Under the pieces are notes generated by a model. That model was not told where the DNA came from and ran no database searches. It saw only the letters and a program-made list of their open reading frames with translations. A stretch of 32,544 bases of DNA from Fusobacteriota bacterium (lineage in GTDB: Bacteria > Bacillota > TC1), in NCBI GenBank assembly GCA_022615965.1, contig JAKEGG010000044.1, forward strand, positions 1-32,544. The letters run 5' to 3'. The position numbers were made by a program, and so were the translations under genes. Shown in pieces: positions 17,250-26,865 of this stretch (its first letter is position 1; each line of letters opens with the position of its first letter).

Positions 17250-18348
17250 TCAGGTAGATCCTAGGAATTCTTTCACTAATATTACAATATATTTCATAAG
17301 AAATAGTATCCAGTAGTTGAGCAAAGTACTCAGCTGGATTATCCTCACCATATATTACAACTTCATCTCCTACCTTGACTTCATCCAGATCAGTTAAATC
17401 CAACATCAGCTGATCCATACAGATGTTACCGATGATCGGAGCCTTGACTCCTTTAACCAGAACCTCTCCTTTATTAGAAAGATTTCTGGCAAAACCATCA
17501 GCATAGCCTAAGGGCAAGACTCCTACCCTGGTTGCCCTGCTAGTAACAAAGGTACCATTATAGCTTACTGGTTCACCTTCATCTACTATTTTGACCTGGG
17601 TAATGATTCCTTTTAAGGTTAATATTTTTTTAAGTGGTATTTGCTGCCTGTTTTCATGATCAGTGGAAAATGAGCCATAAAGCATTAGTCCAGGTCTGAC
17701 CATATCAAGATGTGATTCTTTAATTTCTACAATTGTGGCACTATTAGCCAGATGCTTGATCAGTTTTCTACCCAGTGATTTTTCTACTTTTATGGAAAAA
17801 TTTTTAAATCTTTCCAGCTGCTTATAACTATAGCTGATATCCTCAGAGCCTCCATTTGCAATGTGGGAAAATATCCCTTCTATTTCCAAGTGTTCAAAAT
17901 TCTCTATCAGCTTGATTATCTCCAGAGTATCTTCATTGTCCTTAAATCCCAGTCTGTTCATACCAGTATCTATTTTAATATGAACCTTGGCTCTTACACC
18001 AGCAAGCCTGGCTACTTTATTAAGTTCTACTCCCTGTTTGTAATCATAAATAGTCTGAATAATATTTCTTTCTAATAAAAAAGGGTAATCTTCAAAACTT
18101 GTATAACCAAGAACCAGTATCGGCCTATTTACTCCTGCTTCCCTTAACTGTAAAGCTTCTTCTAGAATAGCTACTCCAAACATATCTATGGTATCTTCTA
18201 TTTTCAGGCTTAAAGGCACTGCACCATGTCCATAGCCATTAGCCTTTACTATAGCCATGACCATAACCTGTGGCCCGACAAAGCTTTTTATAGCCTTACT
18301 ATTATTTTCAATTAAATCTAAATCAACTTCCGCCCAAACTGGTCTCAT
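17242..18348 (-). CDS. alr: Alanine racemase
   Basis: RPVWAEVDLDLIENN; MAIVKANGYGHGA PLP lysine; KIDTGMNRLGF; C-term NISERIPRIY. Confidence 0.97.
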   Translation of the reverse strand: MRPVWAEVDLDLIENNSKAIKSFVGPQVMVMAIVKANGYGHGAVPLSLKIEDTIDMFGVAILEEALQLREAGVNRPILVLGYTSFEDYPFLLERNIIQTIYDYKQGVELNKVARLAGVRAKVHIKIDTGMNRLGFKDNEDTLEIIKLIENFEHLEIEGIFSHIANGGSEDISYSYKQLERFKNFSIKVEKSLGRKLIKHLANSATIVEIKESHLDMVRPGLMLYGSFSTDHENRQQIPLKKILTLKGIITQVKIVDEGEPVSYNGTFVTSRATRVGVLPLGYADGFARNLSNKGEVLVKGVKAPIIGNICMDQLMLDLTDLDEVKVGDEVVIYGEDNPAEYFAQLLDTISYEIYCNISERIPRIYLNE

Positions 18349-18358
18349 ATCGTCTCCT

Positions 18359-19852
18359 CTAATATATCCTTATAATATCTCTGTTGATTCTAACAGCCTC
18401 TTTGATCTTTTTTATTCCAACTGGAATAAAGGCAGCAATATCACTAGCTAACAAGCTGGCCTCACCAATTTCTCTTACAGCCAGGTCACCACTTAAGCCA
18501 TGTAGATATACGCCCAGGACTAGACTATCTATTGTCTTAAGACCCTGCCCTTTTAAACTAGCAATAACTCCAGATAAAACATCACCTGAACCAGGTGTTC
18601 CCATACCAGGGTTTCCAGTTAGGTTGATCCACAACCTATCACCATCAGAGATCAGCGTACGCCAGCCCTTCAAGATCACTGTTGCCTTATATCGTTCAGC
18701 TAAAGTATAGACACATTCTCTTCTATCTCCATAGCTGCCAAGCAGCCTTTCCATTTCCTTGGGGTGTGGTGTTAAAATCAAATCTCCACTGATCCACTCT
18801 CTGTTTATCTTACCTTGCGCCAGCAAGTTTAGACCATCAGCATCTATCAATACAGTTCCCTGAAAACCCTTTAGAATGGTTTCCAAATCAAGTTTCAGGT
18901 CAAGACCTAGACCAGGTCCAAGGATCAGAACATCTAACTCCTTATTAAGTGCCGTATTCCAGGATTCCAGCATCAATTCAGGAGGTCTTAAAGGGAGATC
19001 CTCTAAGCTTTCCAGCCATAAAGTCACTAAACCTGAACCAGTTTTTAAAGCCCCTAGACCACTTAATATAGCTGCCCCTGCCATGTTGTTGCAACCACCT
19101 AAAACACCTATTTTACCATAGCTACCTTTATGAGTATCCTTATTTCTTACTGGCAGCCTGTTACCTGCCTCTTCCTCAAGGTAATAATTAAAGCTTTCCA
19201 AGGCAGAAACCTCTTTCTCCAGACTGGAAGCAAATTCCAGCTTGACTAGATCCAGCCTATTGATCGTATCTGTCAGTAAGTGAGCAGGTTTTAAATAACC
19301 TAAAGCTATAGTATGAGTGTTTTGTACATAAAGATTTTCAGGACCAGAATCTCCATTAAAGCCAGTTGGAATATCTATGGCCACTTTGATAGCTTCTGAG
19401 TTATTGATCATTTTGACCATTTCCTTAAAAACTGGCCCCAGCTCTCCTTGAAAACCAGTCCCTAAAAGAGCGTCAATAATTATATCTGCTTCCCTAAAAA
19501 TACTTTTGCTGCTTTCAGTAAAAACCTCAATCAAAACACCCATTTTCTTTATGACTTCTAATTGTAGTAAAGCTTCTGCAGAAAATCCAGTCTCATGACT
19601 TAAAAGTACTCTGACCTTAATATTTCTATTAAACAATATCCTGGCCAAGGCTAGTCCATCGCCTCCATTGTTACCTTTACCTGCAGCAATCAAAACATTT
19701 TTTCCTTCAAGAGCATAGTTATCCTTAAGAATATCATAGATCCTTAAGGCTGCTTCCTCCATTAAAACTAATCCAGGAAGACCTACCTCCTGAATCATTT
19801 TACGATCTATTTCCCTTGAAGCAAAATTTGATAAACCAAGCATTTTAGCCAA
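18359..19852 (-). CDS. nnr: Bifunctional NAD(P)H-hydrate epimerase / ADP-dependent dehydratase
   Basis: N-term LIAAGKGNNGGDGLALAR; C-term GKIGVLGGCNNMAGAAILSGLGALKTGSGLVT and NPGMGTPGSGDVLSGVIASL. Confidence 0.94.
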   Translation of the reverse strand: MAKMLGLSNFASREIDRKMIQEVGLPGLVLMEEAALRIYDILKDNYALEGKNVLIAAGKGNNGGDGLALARILFNRNIKVRVLLSHETGFSAEALLQLEVIKKMGVLIEVFTESSKSIFREADIIIDALLGTGFQGELGPVFKEMVKMINNSEAIKVAIDIPTGFNGDSGPENLYVQNTHTIALGYLKPAHLLTDTINRLDLVKLEFASSLEKEVSALESFNYYLEEEAGNRLPVRNKDTHKGSYGKIGVLGGCNNMAGAAILSGLGALKTGSGLVTLWLESLEDLPLRPPELMLESWNTALNKELDVLILGPGLGLDLKLDLETILKGFQGTVLIDADGLNLLAQGKINREWISGDLILTPHPKEMERLLGSYGDRRECVYTLAERYKATVILKGWRTLISDGDRLWINLTGNPGMGTPGSGDVLSGVIASLKGQGLKTIDSLVLGVYLHGLSGDLAVREIGEASLLASDIAAFIPVGIKKIKEAVRINRDIIRIY

Positions 19853-20207
19853 CTCCTATAACGAAAGCCAAAGCATACTTTTTTTCATGGCTGATAGAAA
19901 CCTTGAACTCCCTTATCCCCTGAATCTCCATAACTTTTAAGGCTTCTCCAGAAAGTCTGACCTGACCCTTCTCCAACACCTCAATATTTTTAGCCTCCAG
20001 AATCGTCACCTTCTTTAAAATCTTTATTATGGCTTCCTTAACTGCAAATCTAGCAGCCAGTGAGGGGAGTGGATCCTGATGCTTTAAAGCATAGTTGATC
20101 TCATTATCTGTAAAAGTTCTGTGTAGCAGAGTCTCTCTGTCAATAAACTTTTTCAGACGTTTCACTTTAACAATATCGGTGCCAATACCTTTAATGTCCA
20201 TATTCAC
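19845..20207 (-). CDS. acpS: Holo-[acyl-carrier-protein] synthase
   Basis: IKGIGTDIVKVKRLKKFI; SLAARFAVKEAIIK; VSISHEKKYALAFVI. Confidence 0.96.
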   Translation of the reverse strand: MNMDIKGIGTDIVKVKRLKKFIDRETLLHRTFTDNEINYALKHQDPLPSLAARFAVKEAIIKILKKVTILEAKNIEVLEKGQVRLSGEALKVMEIQGIREFKVSISHEKKYALAFVIGVG

Positions 20208-20249
20208 CTCATTTTCTATCTATTAATTTTATCATAATCCCGGCTAATA

Positions 20250-20885
20250 TTAAAGAAAAAGTAGATGTCCGTTAAGCTTGAGCCAATTCTTCCATTGCTT
20301 GTAATCTGGCATAAGTCTTTCTACCTCCTGCCAGAACACCTTACTATGATTCTTTATTTTAAGATGCACCAGTTCATGTAGATAAATATATTCAATCACC
20401 TTGAAAGGAGCTTTCACCAGGTGATAATTCAAATTGATATCTCCACTAGCAGTACAGCTCCCCCAAATTGTTTTTTGAGCCTTTAAAAATATTTTATTGG
20501 CTCTTCCATAAGAGCTCCATTTAGGAATCAGAATTTCTACTGCTTTTTTCATTTCCTGAAGATACAATAATTTTATTTCTTTGTCAGAACTTAGGTATAT
20601 TTTTTGTTTGTCTCTTTCTATCCCAAAATCTCTATTATCACCTTCAACTAAGGTGAATTCTTCACCTTCAAACAAAGTTTTACCTTCTTGTTGAAGTTTA
20701 TAGATAGTTTTCCTCTGCTTATCTATGCTTTCTAATTTCCTTTTTATCCACTTTTCATGGTTGGAAACAAAGATCTCGATTATTTCCATACTTAAATAAA
20801 GAGGTGCTTTGATAGTCACCTCTTTATTTTTATTTATATGTATAGAAATAGTTTTCCTTTTAGATCTTTTCAACTTATATTCCAA
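20250..20885 (-). CDS. YgjP-like M48-type metallopeptidase
   Basis: WGSCTASGDINLNYHLVKAPFKVIEYIYLHELVHLKIKNHSKVFW; HExxH-like HELVH. Confidence 0.9.
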   Translation of the reverse strand: MEYKLKRSKRKTISIHINKNKEVTIKAPLYLSMEIIEIFVSNHEKWIKRKLESIDKQRKTIYKLQQEGKTLFEGEEFTLVEGDNRDFGIERDKQKIYLSSDKEIKLLYLQEMKKAVEILIPKWSSYGRANKIFLKAQKTIWGSCTASGDINLNYHLVKAPFKVIEYIYLHELVHLKIKNHSKVFWQEVERLMPDYKQWKNWLKLNGHLLFL

Positions 20886-21272
20886 CTATTTTTCTTCCTT
20901 TTTTAAAGAATCTCTTATTTCTCTTAGTAAAAGTACTTCTTCAGCTATTGCAGGTTCTTCAGCTTCTTCTGCTTTTTTTCTTTTAAGCTTACTTAAGGAT
21001 TTTACAATCAGGAAAATCACTAAGGTTATAGTTAAGAAATTAATGATAGCATTCAGGAAAAGCCCGTAGCTGATCGTAGCTTCACCAATTGTTAAGACCA
21101 TGGAGGATAGATCCACACCTCCTGTTAAAACGCCAATAATAGGCATAATAATATGATTTACTAAGGAATCAACTATGCCTTTAAACGCAGCACCAATAAT
21201 TACTCCAATTGCCAGATCCATAGCATTACCTTGATTGATAAAGTCTTTAAATTCATTGAAAAGTTTTTTCAT
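20886..21272 (-). CDS. mscL: Large-conductance mechanosensitive channel
   Basis: EFKDFINQGNAMDLAIGVIIGAAFKGIVDSLVNHIIMPIIG; C-terminal EEVLLLREIRDSL. Confidence 0.97.
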   Translation of the reverse strand: MKKLFNEFKDFINQGNAMDLAIGVIIGAAFKGIVDSLVNHIIMPIIGVLTGGVDLSSMVLTIGEATISYGLFLNAIINFLTITLVIFLIVKSLSKLKRKKAEEAEEPAIAEEVLLLREIRDSLKKEEK

Positions 21273-21385
21273 TTTATTCTCCTTTCTCTTGTTCTATTTA
21301 TTTTAAAAAATTTCTTAGTAAGTTGCAATACTTTTTTAACTTTGCTATTCTTTAATTGTACTATTACGAAAATATAGGATAAAAA

Positions 21386-22753
21386 ATGAGCAGTTACACT
21401 TTATTAACACAAAAAAGCATACCAAGCCTACTTTGGACATATGCTAGACCATCAATGTTTGCCTCCCTGATTACCGGGCTCTATGGAATAGTTGATGGTA
21501 TTTTTATTGGGCAGAAAATGGGCCCTCCAGGCTTAGCCGCCATTACATTAGCCTTTCCTATCATTAGTTTTTTAATTGCTATAGGCTGTCTGTTAAGTAT
21601 AGGCACCTCTATTGTGGTCAATCACTCACTCGCAGGTAGAAACAAACATGAAGCTAAACGTTACATTGTTGTTGGCCTAAAGATGCTTTTGATAGCAGGC
21701 TTGCTAACGACCCTTGCCAGCTTTTTCACATCAGAAATAATGGCTTTTTTAGGCAAAGGTACTGATGGTTATGTAGTTGACTTAAGCCAGAGCTTTGTCA
21801 GTGTTATCCTGGCAGGAAGTCTTATTTACATGGCTCCTATTTTTTTCAACGATCTTTTAAAAAACCTGGGACATCCAAAGCTAGCTATGATGGGTATGAT
21901 TTTAGGGACAGTAGTAAATATTATTTTAGACTATATTTTTATCTTTATACTTGATCTAGAATTAGTTGGAGCTGCTGTAGCTACTTTATCTGGTCAGTTT
22001 ATAGCCTTTCTTTTTATTTACTTTTTTATCAGAAAAAATCATGTCTGGAAACTTAAGTTAGAAAAAGCAGGAAAAAACCTGTCGATGGCCTTTAAAATTA
22101 TTAAAACCGGTTTTCCCTCCTTTGTCATACAAATTTCTACTATGTCTCTATTATTGATTCACAACAGGCTTTTTTTACACTATGGCAATGAGCTTTATGT
22201 ATCTGCCTTTGGGATTATTGGATATGCACTTTCTGCCTATTGGCTCATCTCTAATGGCTTTGTTGGAGGTACCCAGCCTATCTTTAGCCACAACTATATC
22301 AAGAATTTGAAGTCAAGGGTCAGAAAAACCTTAAAGCTGACTTTTATCTTTGTAATATCCTTTTCCCTGGTCTATAGTCTTTTCTTTTATATTTTTCCAG
22401 ACCAGATCATTGCTATTTTCAGCAAACATGATATCCAGCTCTATAATATAACAAAATTAGGCTTTAAACTGGTAATGTACGCCTTGCCTTTTGCCGGTAT
22501 CAATGTAATCTCTGCAATGTATTTTCAATCCATCGGCAAAAATAAGACCAGTATTTTTCTGGCTGTTTCCAGGGTAGTCTTCTTTATGATACCTCTTATT
22601 CTGATACTACCAAAAGCCCTTGGTGTCAATGGTATCTTTTTAATCATACCCTTATCTGAGGTTTTCACCTCAGTTTTATCTATTACCTTTATCTATAAAA
22701 ATCTAACCAAGGATAATAGCTATTTTACGGTGAACCATAATGTTGAAACCTAA
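21386..22753 (+). CDS. MATE-family efflux transporter
   Basis: Multi-TM: MFASLITGLYGIVDGIFIGQKMGPPGLAAITLAFPI; repeat structure typical of MATE/NorM. Confidence 0.93.
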   Translation: MSSYTLLTQKSIPSLLWTYARPSMFASLITGLYGIVDGIFIGQKMGPPGLAAITLAFPIISFLIAIGCLLSIGTSIVVNHSLAGRNKHEAKRYIVVGLKMLLIAGLLTTLASFFTSEIMAFLGKGTDGYVVDLSQSFVSVILAGSLIYMAPIFFNDLLKNLGHPKLAMMGMILGTVVNIILDYIFIFILDLELVGAAVATLSGQFIAFLFIYFFIRKNHVWKLKLEKAGKNLSMAFKIIKTGFPSFVIQISTMSLLLIHNRLFLHYGNELYVSAFGIIGYALSAYWLISNGFVGGTQPIFSHNYIKNLKSRVRKTLKLTFIFVISFSLVYSLFFYIFPDQIIAIFSKHDIQLYNITKLGFKLVMYALPFAGINVISAMYFQSIGKNKTSIFLAVSRVVFFMIPLILILPKALGVNGIFLIIPLSEVFTSVLSITFIYKNLTKDNSYFTVNHNVET

Positions 22754-23909
22754 AGTACCAAAAACCATTGAATATATTATCAACAAACTACTGGAAGCTG
22801 GTTTTCAAGCAGGACTAGTTGGAGGCTCATTAAGAAATATGCTTTTAAATATTCCAGTAAAGGATTATGACCTTGCCACCTCAGCCTCAACTAAAGAAAT
22901 CAAAGCCTTGTTTTATCAGGAAAAAATACTTGATCATGGCTTGAAATATGGAACCTTGACCTTGCTTATTGATGGGGAAAGCATAGAGGTCACCACCTTT
23001 AGAAAAGAAACAGGCTATCTGGATCACCGTCATCCTGACCAGGTAGAATTCATCAGTGATTTAAAGACTGATTTAAGCCGTAGAGACTTTACTATCAATT
23101 CTCTTTTCTACAATCAAAAGACCGGTCTGACAGACTATTTTAATGGGTTAGCTGATTTGAAGGACAAACTGATACGATGTGTTGGAAATAGCAATGAAAG
23201 ATTTGAAGAGGATCCCTTGAGAATTTTACGGGCTTTAAGATTTTCCTCTCAGCTTGGTTTTGATATCGAGAAAGAAACTGAAAAAGGAATTCAAACAAAG
23301 TATCCTCTTCTTGTTCATATTTCTAAGGAAAGAATAGCAAACGAGCTTATAGGTATTTTTTCAGGAAATGATTACCTGAAGATCCTTGATAACTATTATC
23401 AGCTATTGTATTTTCTGATACCTGAGCTTAATAAAAAACCTGTTGATAATACCTATTATCAAAAACTACAACTTAGATTGGCTGCATTTTTCTTAAATCT
23501 TCAAGAGGGCTTTTCCTTTAAGGACTTACTGAAACAACTACCTTTGAACGTTAGTCAGGAACTTAACAAAAATGACCTTAAGCAAATCATCATTCTCCTG
23601 GAGCATAAGAACTTTCCATTAACTAAGGATCATGTTTCTCAGATAAGGCTCTGGCAGTCTTTAGGCTGGAATAAGGAGCTGTATCAAATGTGGATTCAAC
23701 TCTTTTATCCAGATAAGTCTTTACCACTTAAAGAGCTGCCTTCATATGAATTTAAAGACTTAAAGATTACTGGTAAAGAATTACTAGAGGCAGGATATCA
23801 GCCTGATCAAATCAAGGATACTCTCAATTACTTATTTCTTCAGGTCGCTACAGGTAACTTGGAAAATATTGACGTGAAACTACTAGATCACATCAAGGGA
23901 AAATTGTGA
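22740..23909 (+). CDS. CCA tRNA nucleotidyltransferase / poly(A) polymerase family
   Basis: AGLVGGSLRNMLLNIPVKDYDLATSAS; RRDFTINSLFYN; FEEDPLRILRALRFSSQLGF. Overlaps the MATE 3' end by 14 nt. Confidence 0.92.
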   Translation: MLKPKVPKTIEYIINKLLEAGFQAGLVGGSLRNMLLNIPVKDYDLATSASTKEIKALFYQEKILDHGLKYGTLTLLIDGESIEVTTFRKETGYLDHRHPDQVEFISDLKTDLSRRDFTINSLFYNQKTGLTDYFNGLADLKDKLIRCVGNSNERFEEDPLRILRALRFSSQLGFDIEKETEKGIQTKYPLLVHISKERIANELIGIFSGNDYLKILDNYYQLLYFLIPELNKKPVDNTYYQKLQLRLAAFFLNLQEGFSFKDLLKQLPLNVSQELNKNDLKQIIILLEHKNFPLTKDHVSQIRLWQSLGWNKELYQMWIQLFYPDKSLPLKELPSYEFKDLKITGKELLEAGYQPDQIKDTLNYLFLQVATGNLENIDVKLLDHIKGKL

Positions 23910-23946
23910 TTATATCACTTATTTTTCTTTTGATCAATAATATAAT
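23906..23946 (+). promoter_or_regulatory. Putative Crp-type palindrome and -10 element upstream of the thioredoxin gene
   Basis: GTGAT-TAT-ATCAC (23906-23918) and TATAAT (23941-23946); no strong -35. Confidence 0.35.
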
Positions 23947-23988
23947 TAGTTCATAAGTAAATTTTAGAAACAACAAAGGAGCAAAATA

Positions 23989-24300
23989 ATGAGTACAATG
24001 CAAATCACTAAAGATAATTATGAACAAGAGGTTTTAAAATCAAATCAGCCTGTTTTATTAGACTTTTGGGCACCATGGTGTGGCCCTTGTAAAATGATTG
24101 GTCCGATCGTTGAAGAAATTTCCAATGAGGTCAGTGGCACTGCTAAGGTTGGCAAGGTCAATGTCGATGAGGAAATGGAATTGGCTCAGGCCTTCAATGT
24201 TATGAGTATCCCTACCTTGGTGGTAGTCAAGGAAGGTAAAATCATCAATTCAACAATTGGCTTTCAGTCTAAAGAAGCTTTGTTGGATCTGTTGAAATAG
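23989..24300 (+). CDS. trxA: Thioredoxin
   Basis: VLLDFWAPWCGPCKMIGPIVEEIS; NVMSIPTLVVVKEGK. Confidence 0.97.
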   Translation: MSTMQITKDNYEQEVLKSNQPVLLDFWAPWCGPCKMIGPIVEEISNEVSGTAKVGKVNVDEEMELAQAFNVMSIPTLVVVKEGKIINSTIGFQSKEALLDLLK

Positions 24301-24310
24301 AGGTCGAAAC

Positions 24311-24631
24311 ATGTTTAATATATTCACAAAATCCTTTGACAGCATTTCTATCAATGAAGTGGACAGTTTGATCGGCCATAAAAACATCATTGATGTTAGA
24401 GAAGCCTATGAATACCAAGGTGGTCATCTTAAAGGTTCCAGGAATATACCTATGAATATTCTGATGATGGACCCTGATAACTTTTTAAATAAGGAAGATG
24501 AATTCTATCTTTTATGTCACTCTGGAGGCAGAAGTGGCAGTGTGGCCAGAGTTCTTAGTTCCAAGGGCTTTAAGGTTATCAATATAAATGGTGGTATTAT
24601 GAGCTATAGTGGAAATAATTTTGAATATTAA
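24311..24631 (+). CDS. Rhodanese-like sulfurtransferase
   Basis: NIIDVREAYEYQGGHLKGSRNIPMN; catalytic loop LLCHSGGRSGSVARVL. Confidence 0.94.
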   Translation: MFNIFTKSFDSISINEVDSLIGHKNIIDVREAYEYQGGHLKGSRNIPMNILMMDPDNFLNKEDEFYLLCHSGGRSGSVARVLSSKGFKVININGGIMSYSGNNFEY

Positions 24632-24634
24632 GAT

Positions 24635-24664
24635 AAAGCCTTAGAGTATATTCTCTAAGGCTTT
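24635..24664. terminator. Bidirectional terminator between convergent rhodanese and Crp-like genes
   Basis: aaagccttagag - tatatt - ctctaaggcttt, overlapping the 3' end of the Crp-like CDS. Confidence 0.85.
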
Positions 24665-25312
24665 TTTATTGATTATTTTGATCTGACCTCTCTTTTGTTC
24701 AATCAAACCTTTATTGGCAAATGACTTCAGTGTTCTCGATACTACCTCTCTGGCACTGCCAATATAGCTGGCAACCTCTTCATGAGTAAACCTGATGGAC
24801 TCATCAGAGGATGATTCTAATTCTATCAGGAGAAAATCTCTAAGTCTTGACTCGATACTGGAAAAAATAATTTTCTCCATCCCTGCCATAATGTCAGAAA
24901 ACTTGGAAACTACATTCTTTAAAGAAAAATTTTCAACTACCACATTTTCCCTGATCAACCTGCTAAAGGTAGAGATATTCAGTAGATAAACCTCTGTATC
25001 CTCTACTGATTCAATATAGACATCAAAAGAGATGCTTTGCAGCAAGCAGGCTGCAGAAAGAACACAAGCATCACCAGCCTCCAGCTTATATAAGGTGATC
25101 TCTCGCCCATCCTCAGATATGATATAGACCCTTAACTGTCCTGACTTAACCATCAAGACACCTATACACTCATACATAGGCGAAAGAATAATGTCACCTT
25201 TACCATAGTTAAAAGAGCTGATATTTTCCAGAAGCAGCTTTTGTTGCTCCTGGTTCAAGTCCTTAAAAAAGGTCAATGTTTCTATAATAAATTGTTTATC
25301 TACTGTTTTCAT
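24641..25312 (-). CDS. Crp/Fnr-family transcriptional regulator
   Basis: cNMP-binding-like beta-roll; HTH FTHEEVASYIGSAREVVSRTLKSFANKGLIEQKRGQI. Confidence 0.94.
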   Translation of the reverse strand: MKTVDKQFIIETLTFFKDLNQEQQKLLLENISSFNYGKGDIILSPMYECIGVLMVKSGQLRVYIISEDGREITLYKLEAGDACVLSAACLLQSISFDVYIESVEDTEVYLLNISTFSRLIRENVVVENFSLKNVVSKFSDIMAGMEKIIFSSIESRLRDFLLIELESSSDESIRFTHEEVASYIGSAREVVSRTLKSFANKGLIEQKRGQIKIINKKALENIL

Positions 25313-25314
25313 CC

Positions 25315-26865
25315 TTACCCCCTTATAGCTACGCCATGATCACCTTGATATTGACCAGATAAATAAGCTACCTGACCATTAACAATAACAGCCTTTATAC
25401 CAGTTGGTTCAATATTTTTATTTAAATAATCTTCTTTATGGCTGAATTCCTCCAGACTAAACAAAACTATATCGGCATGATATCCAGCCTTGATTTTACC
25501 TCTTTTTTCCAGAAGATCATCTCCAGTCATTTTATAAACTGCTTCCTCTAATGTCAAAACCTTAAGCTCTCTGACATATTTACTGATTATTTTTGGGAAA
25601 GCGCCAAAAAGTCTGGGATGGGGGTTATCACCACTAGGAAGACCATCGCTGCCAATAAAAGTATCAGGGTCTCTTAGGAGTTTTGTAATATCCTCTTCCA
25701 AAAACATCTTTTTCACAACCATAGCTGCATTGCCCTTTTCTTTGATCAAAATCTCTACCAGCTTATCAAAAGGTCTTTTTCCTTCCTTTTTAGCCATAGA
25801 TAAAAGATCTAAGCCATATGCAGGGACTAAAATATTTTCATAGCCTACCATTAAAAGAAAATTATCCCAACCTTCAAGCTGGTAATTTTCATCTGTTATT
25901 ATAGACTCAATTTCCTTTAATATGCCTTTATCACCATAGGTAGTGTAGTTTCGATACTGAGGTGGAAAAAGCTGATTTAAAAAAGTGCTGCCGTTGGTAT
26001 AGGGGTGCTGATCAACAGTTAATCTGATACCTTCAGACCTATATTCAGCGAGTTTATTTAAAATTATTTGAGCCGGCTGTCCATATTTCTCATAACCATA
26101 GGAACGGCAATGAGAAATATGTATCCTTACGCCTGTTTCTCTGCCTAGTTGAACAAACTCATCAATGGCAGCAAGCATATTTAGTCCATGACTTCTAATA
26201 TGAGCCATAATGATCCTGTCATATTTTTTAGTTATTCTTGCAAGAGCCAGTAGTTCCTCCTTATTAGCAAAAATACCTGGCAGATATGATAAGCCTAAAG
26301 ACAGACCTAAAGCTCCAGCCTTTAGCTCCTTTTCATAAAGAGCTGTCATCTTCGCTATTTCTCTAGAGTTTAAAACTTTCTCCTTAAAACCACAGACATT
26401 GCTTCTTAAGGTGCTCAAACCAATTAAAAAGCCCATATTATGAGACATTTTACCTTTTATCACCTTAACATATGAATCAAGATCTTCAAAATCCCATTTA
26501 TTTCCAATATCTCCAACTATCGGCTTGATATATTCCTGATAATCTTCCATTCCCTTTTTTGCTACTGGCAGGATACTGACGCCACACTGGCCAACTATTT
26601 CACTGGTTATACCTTGTCTTAATCTAGAGAGTCGATAATCTTCTCTTAAAAGAGGAAGGAGATCTCCATGGCTGTGGACATCTATAAAGCCAGGTGCAGC
26701 CACCAGTCCTGAAGCCTCCAGCTTTTTTTTGCCGTTTAAGCTATCTGTAGAGATACATATGATTCTATCTTCTTTGATACCTATATTTGCCTTTAAGCCT
26801 TTACTACCTGTACCATCTACCACTAAAGCTCCTTCAATCACCAAATCATACATTTTTAAGACCAA
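25315..26865 (-). CDS. N-acyl-D-amino-acid deacylase (D-aminoacylase) family
   Basis: APGFIDVHSHGD; GITSEIVGQCGVSILPV; MAHIRSHG; HISHCRSYG; FIGSDGLPSGDNPHPRLFGAFP. Confidence 0.93.
   Translation of the reverse strand: MVLKMYDLVIEGALVVDGTGSKGLKANIGIKEDRIICISTDSLNGKKKLEASGLVAAPGFIDVHSHGDLLPLLREDYRLSRLRQGITSEIVGQCGVSILPVAKKGMEDYQEYIKPIVGDIGNKWDFEDLDSYVKVIKGKMSHNMGFLIGLSTLRSNVCGFKEKVLNSREIAKMTALYEKELKAGALGLSLGLSYLPGIFANKEELLALARITKKYDRIIMAHIRSHGLNMLAAIDEFVQLGRETGVRIHISHCRSYGYEKYGQPAQIILNKLAEYRSEGIRLTVDQHPYTNGSTFLNQLFPPQYRNYTTYGDKGILKEIESIITDENYQLEGWDNFLLMVGYENILVPAYGLDLLSMAKKEGKRPFDKLVEILIKEKGNAAMVVKKMFLEEDITKLLRDPDTFIGSDGLPSGDNPHPRLFGAFPKIISKYVRELKVLTLEEAVYKMTGDDLLEKRGKIKAGYHADIVLFSLEEFSHKEDYLNKNIEPTGIKAVIVNGQVAYLSGQYQGDHGVAIRG

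Noticed and set aside
18384-19121. Plus-strand ORFs of 108 and 81 aa antisense to nnr
   Set aside because: Proline/serine-rich shadow ORFs of a well-supported CDS.
23930-23937. TTGATCAA palindrome upstream of trx as an FNR box
   Set aside because: Lacks the 4-nt spacer of TTGATnnnnATCAA; an 8-bp palindrome is common in AT-rich DNA.
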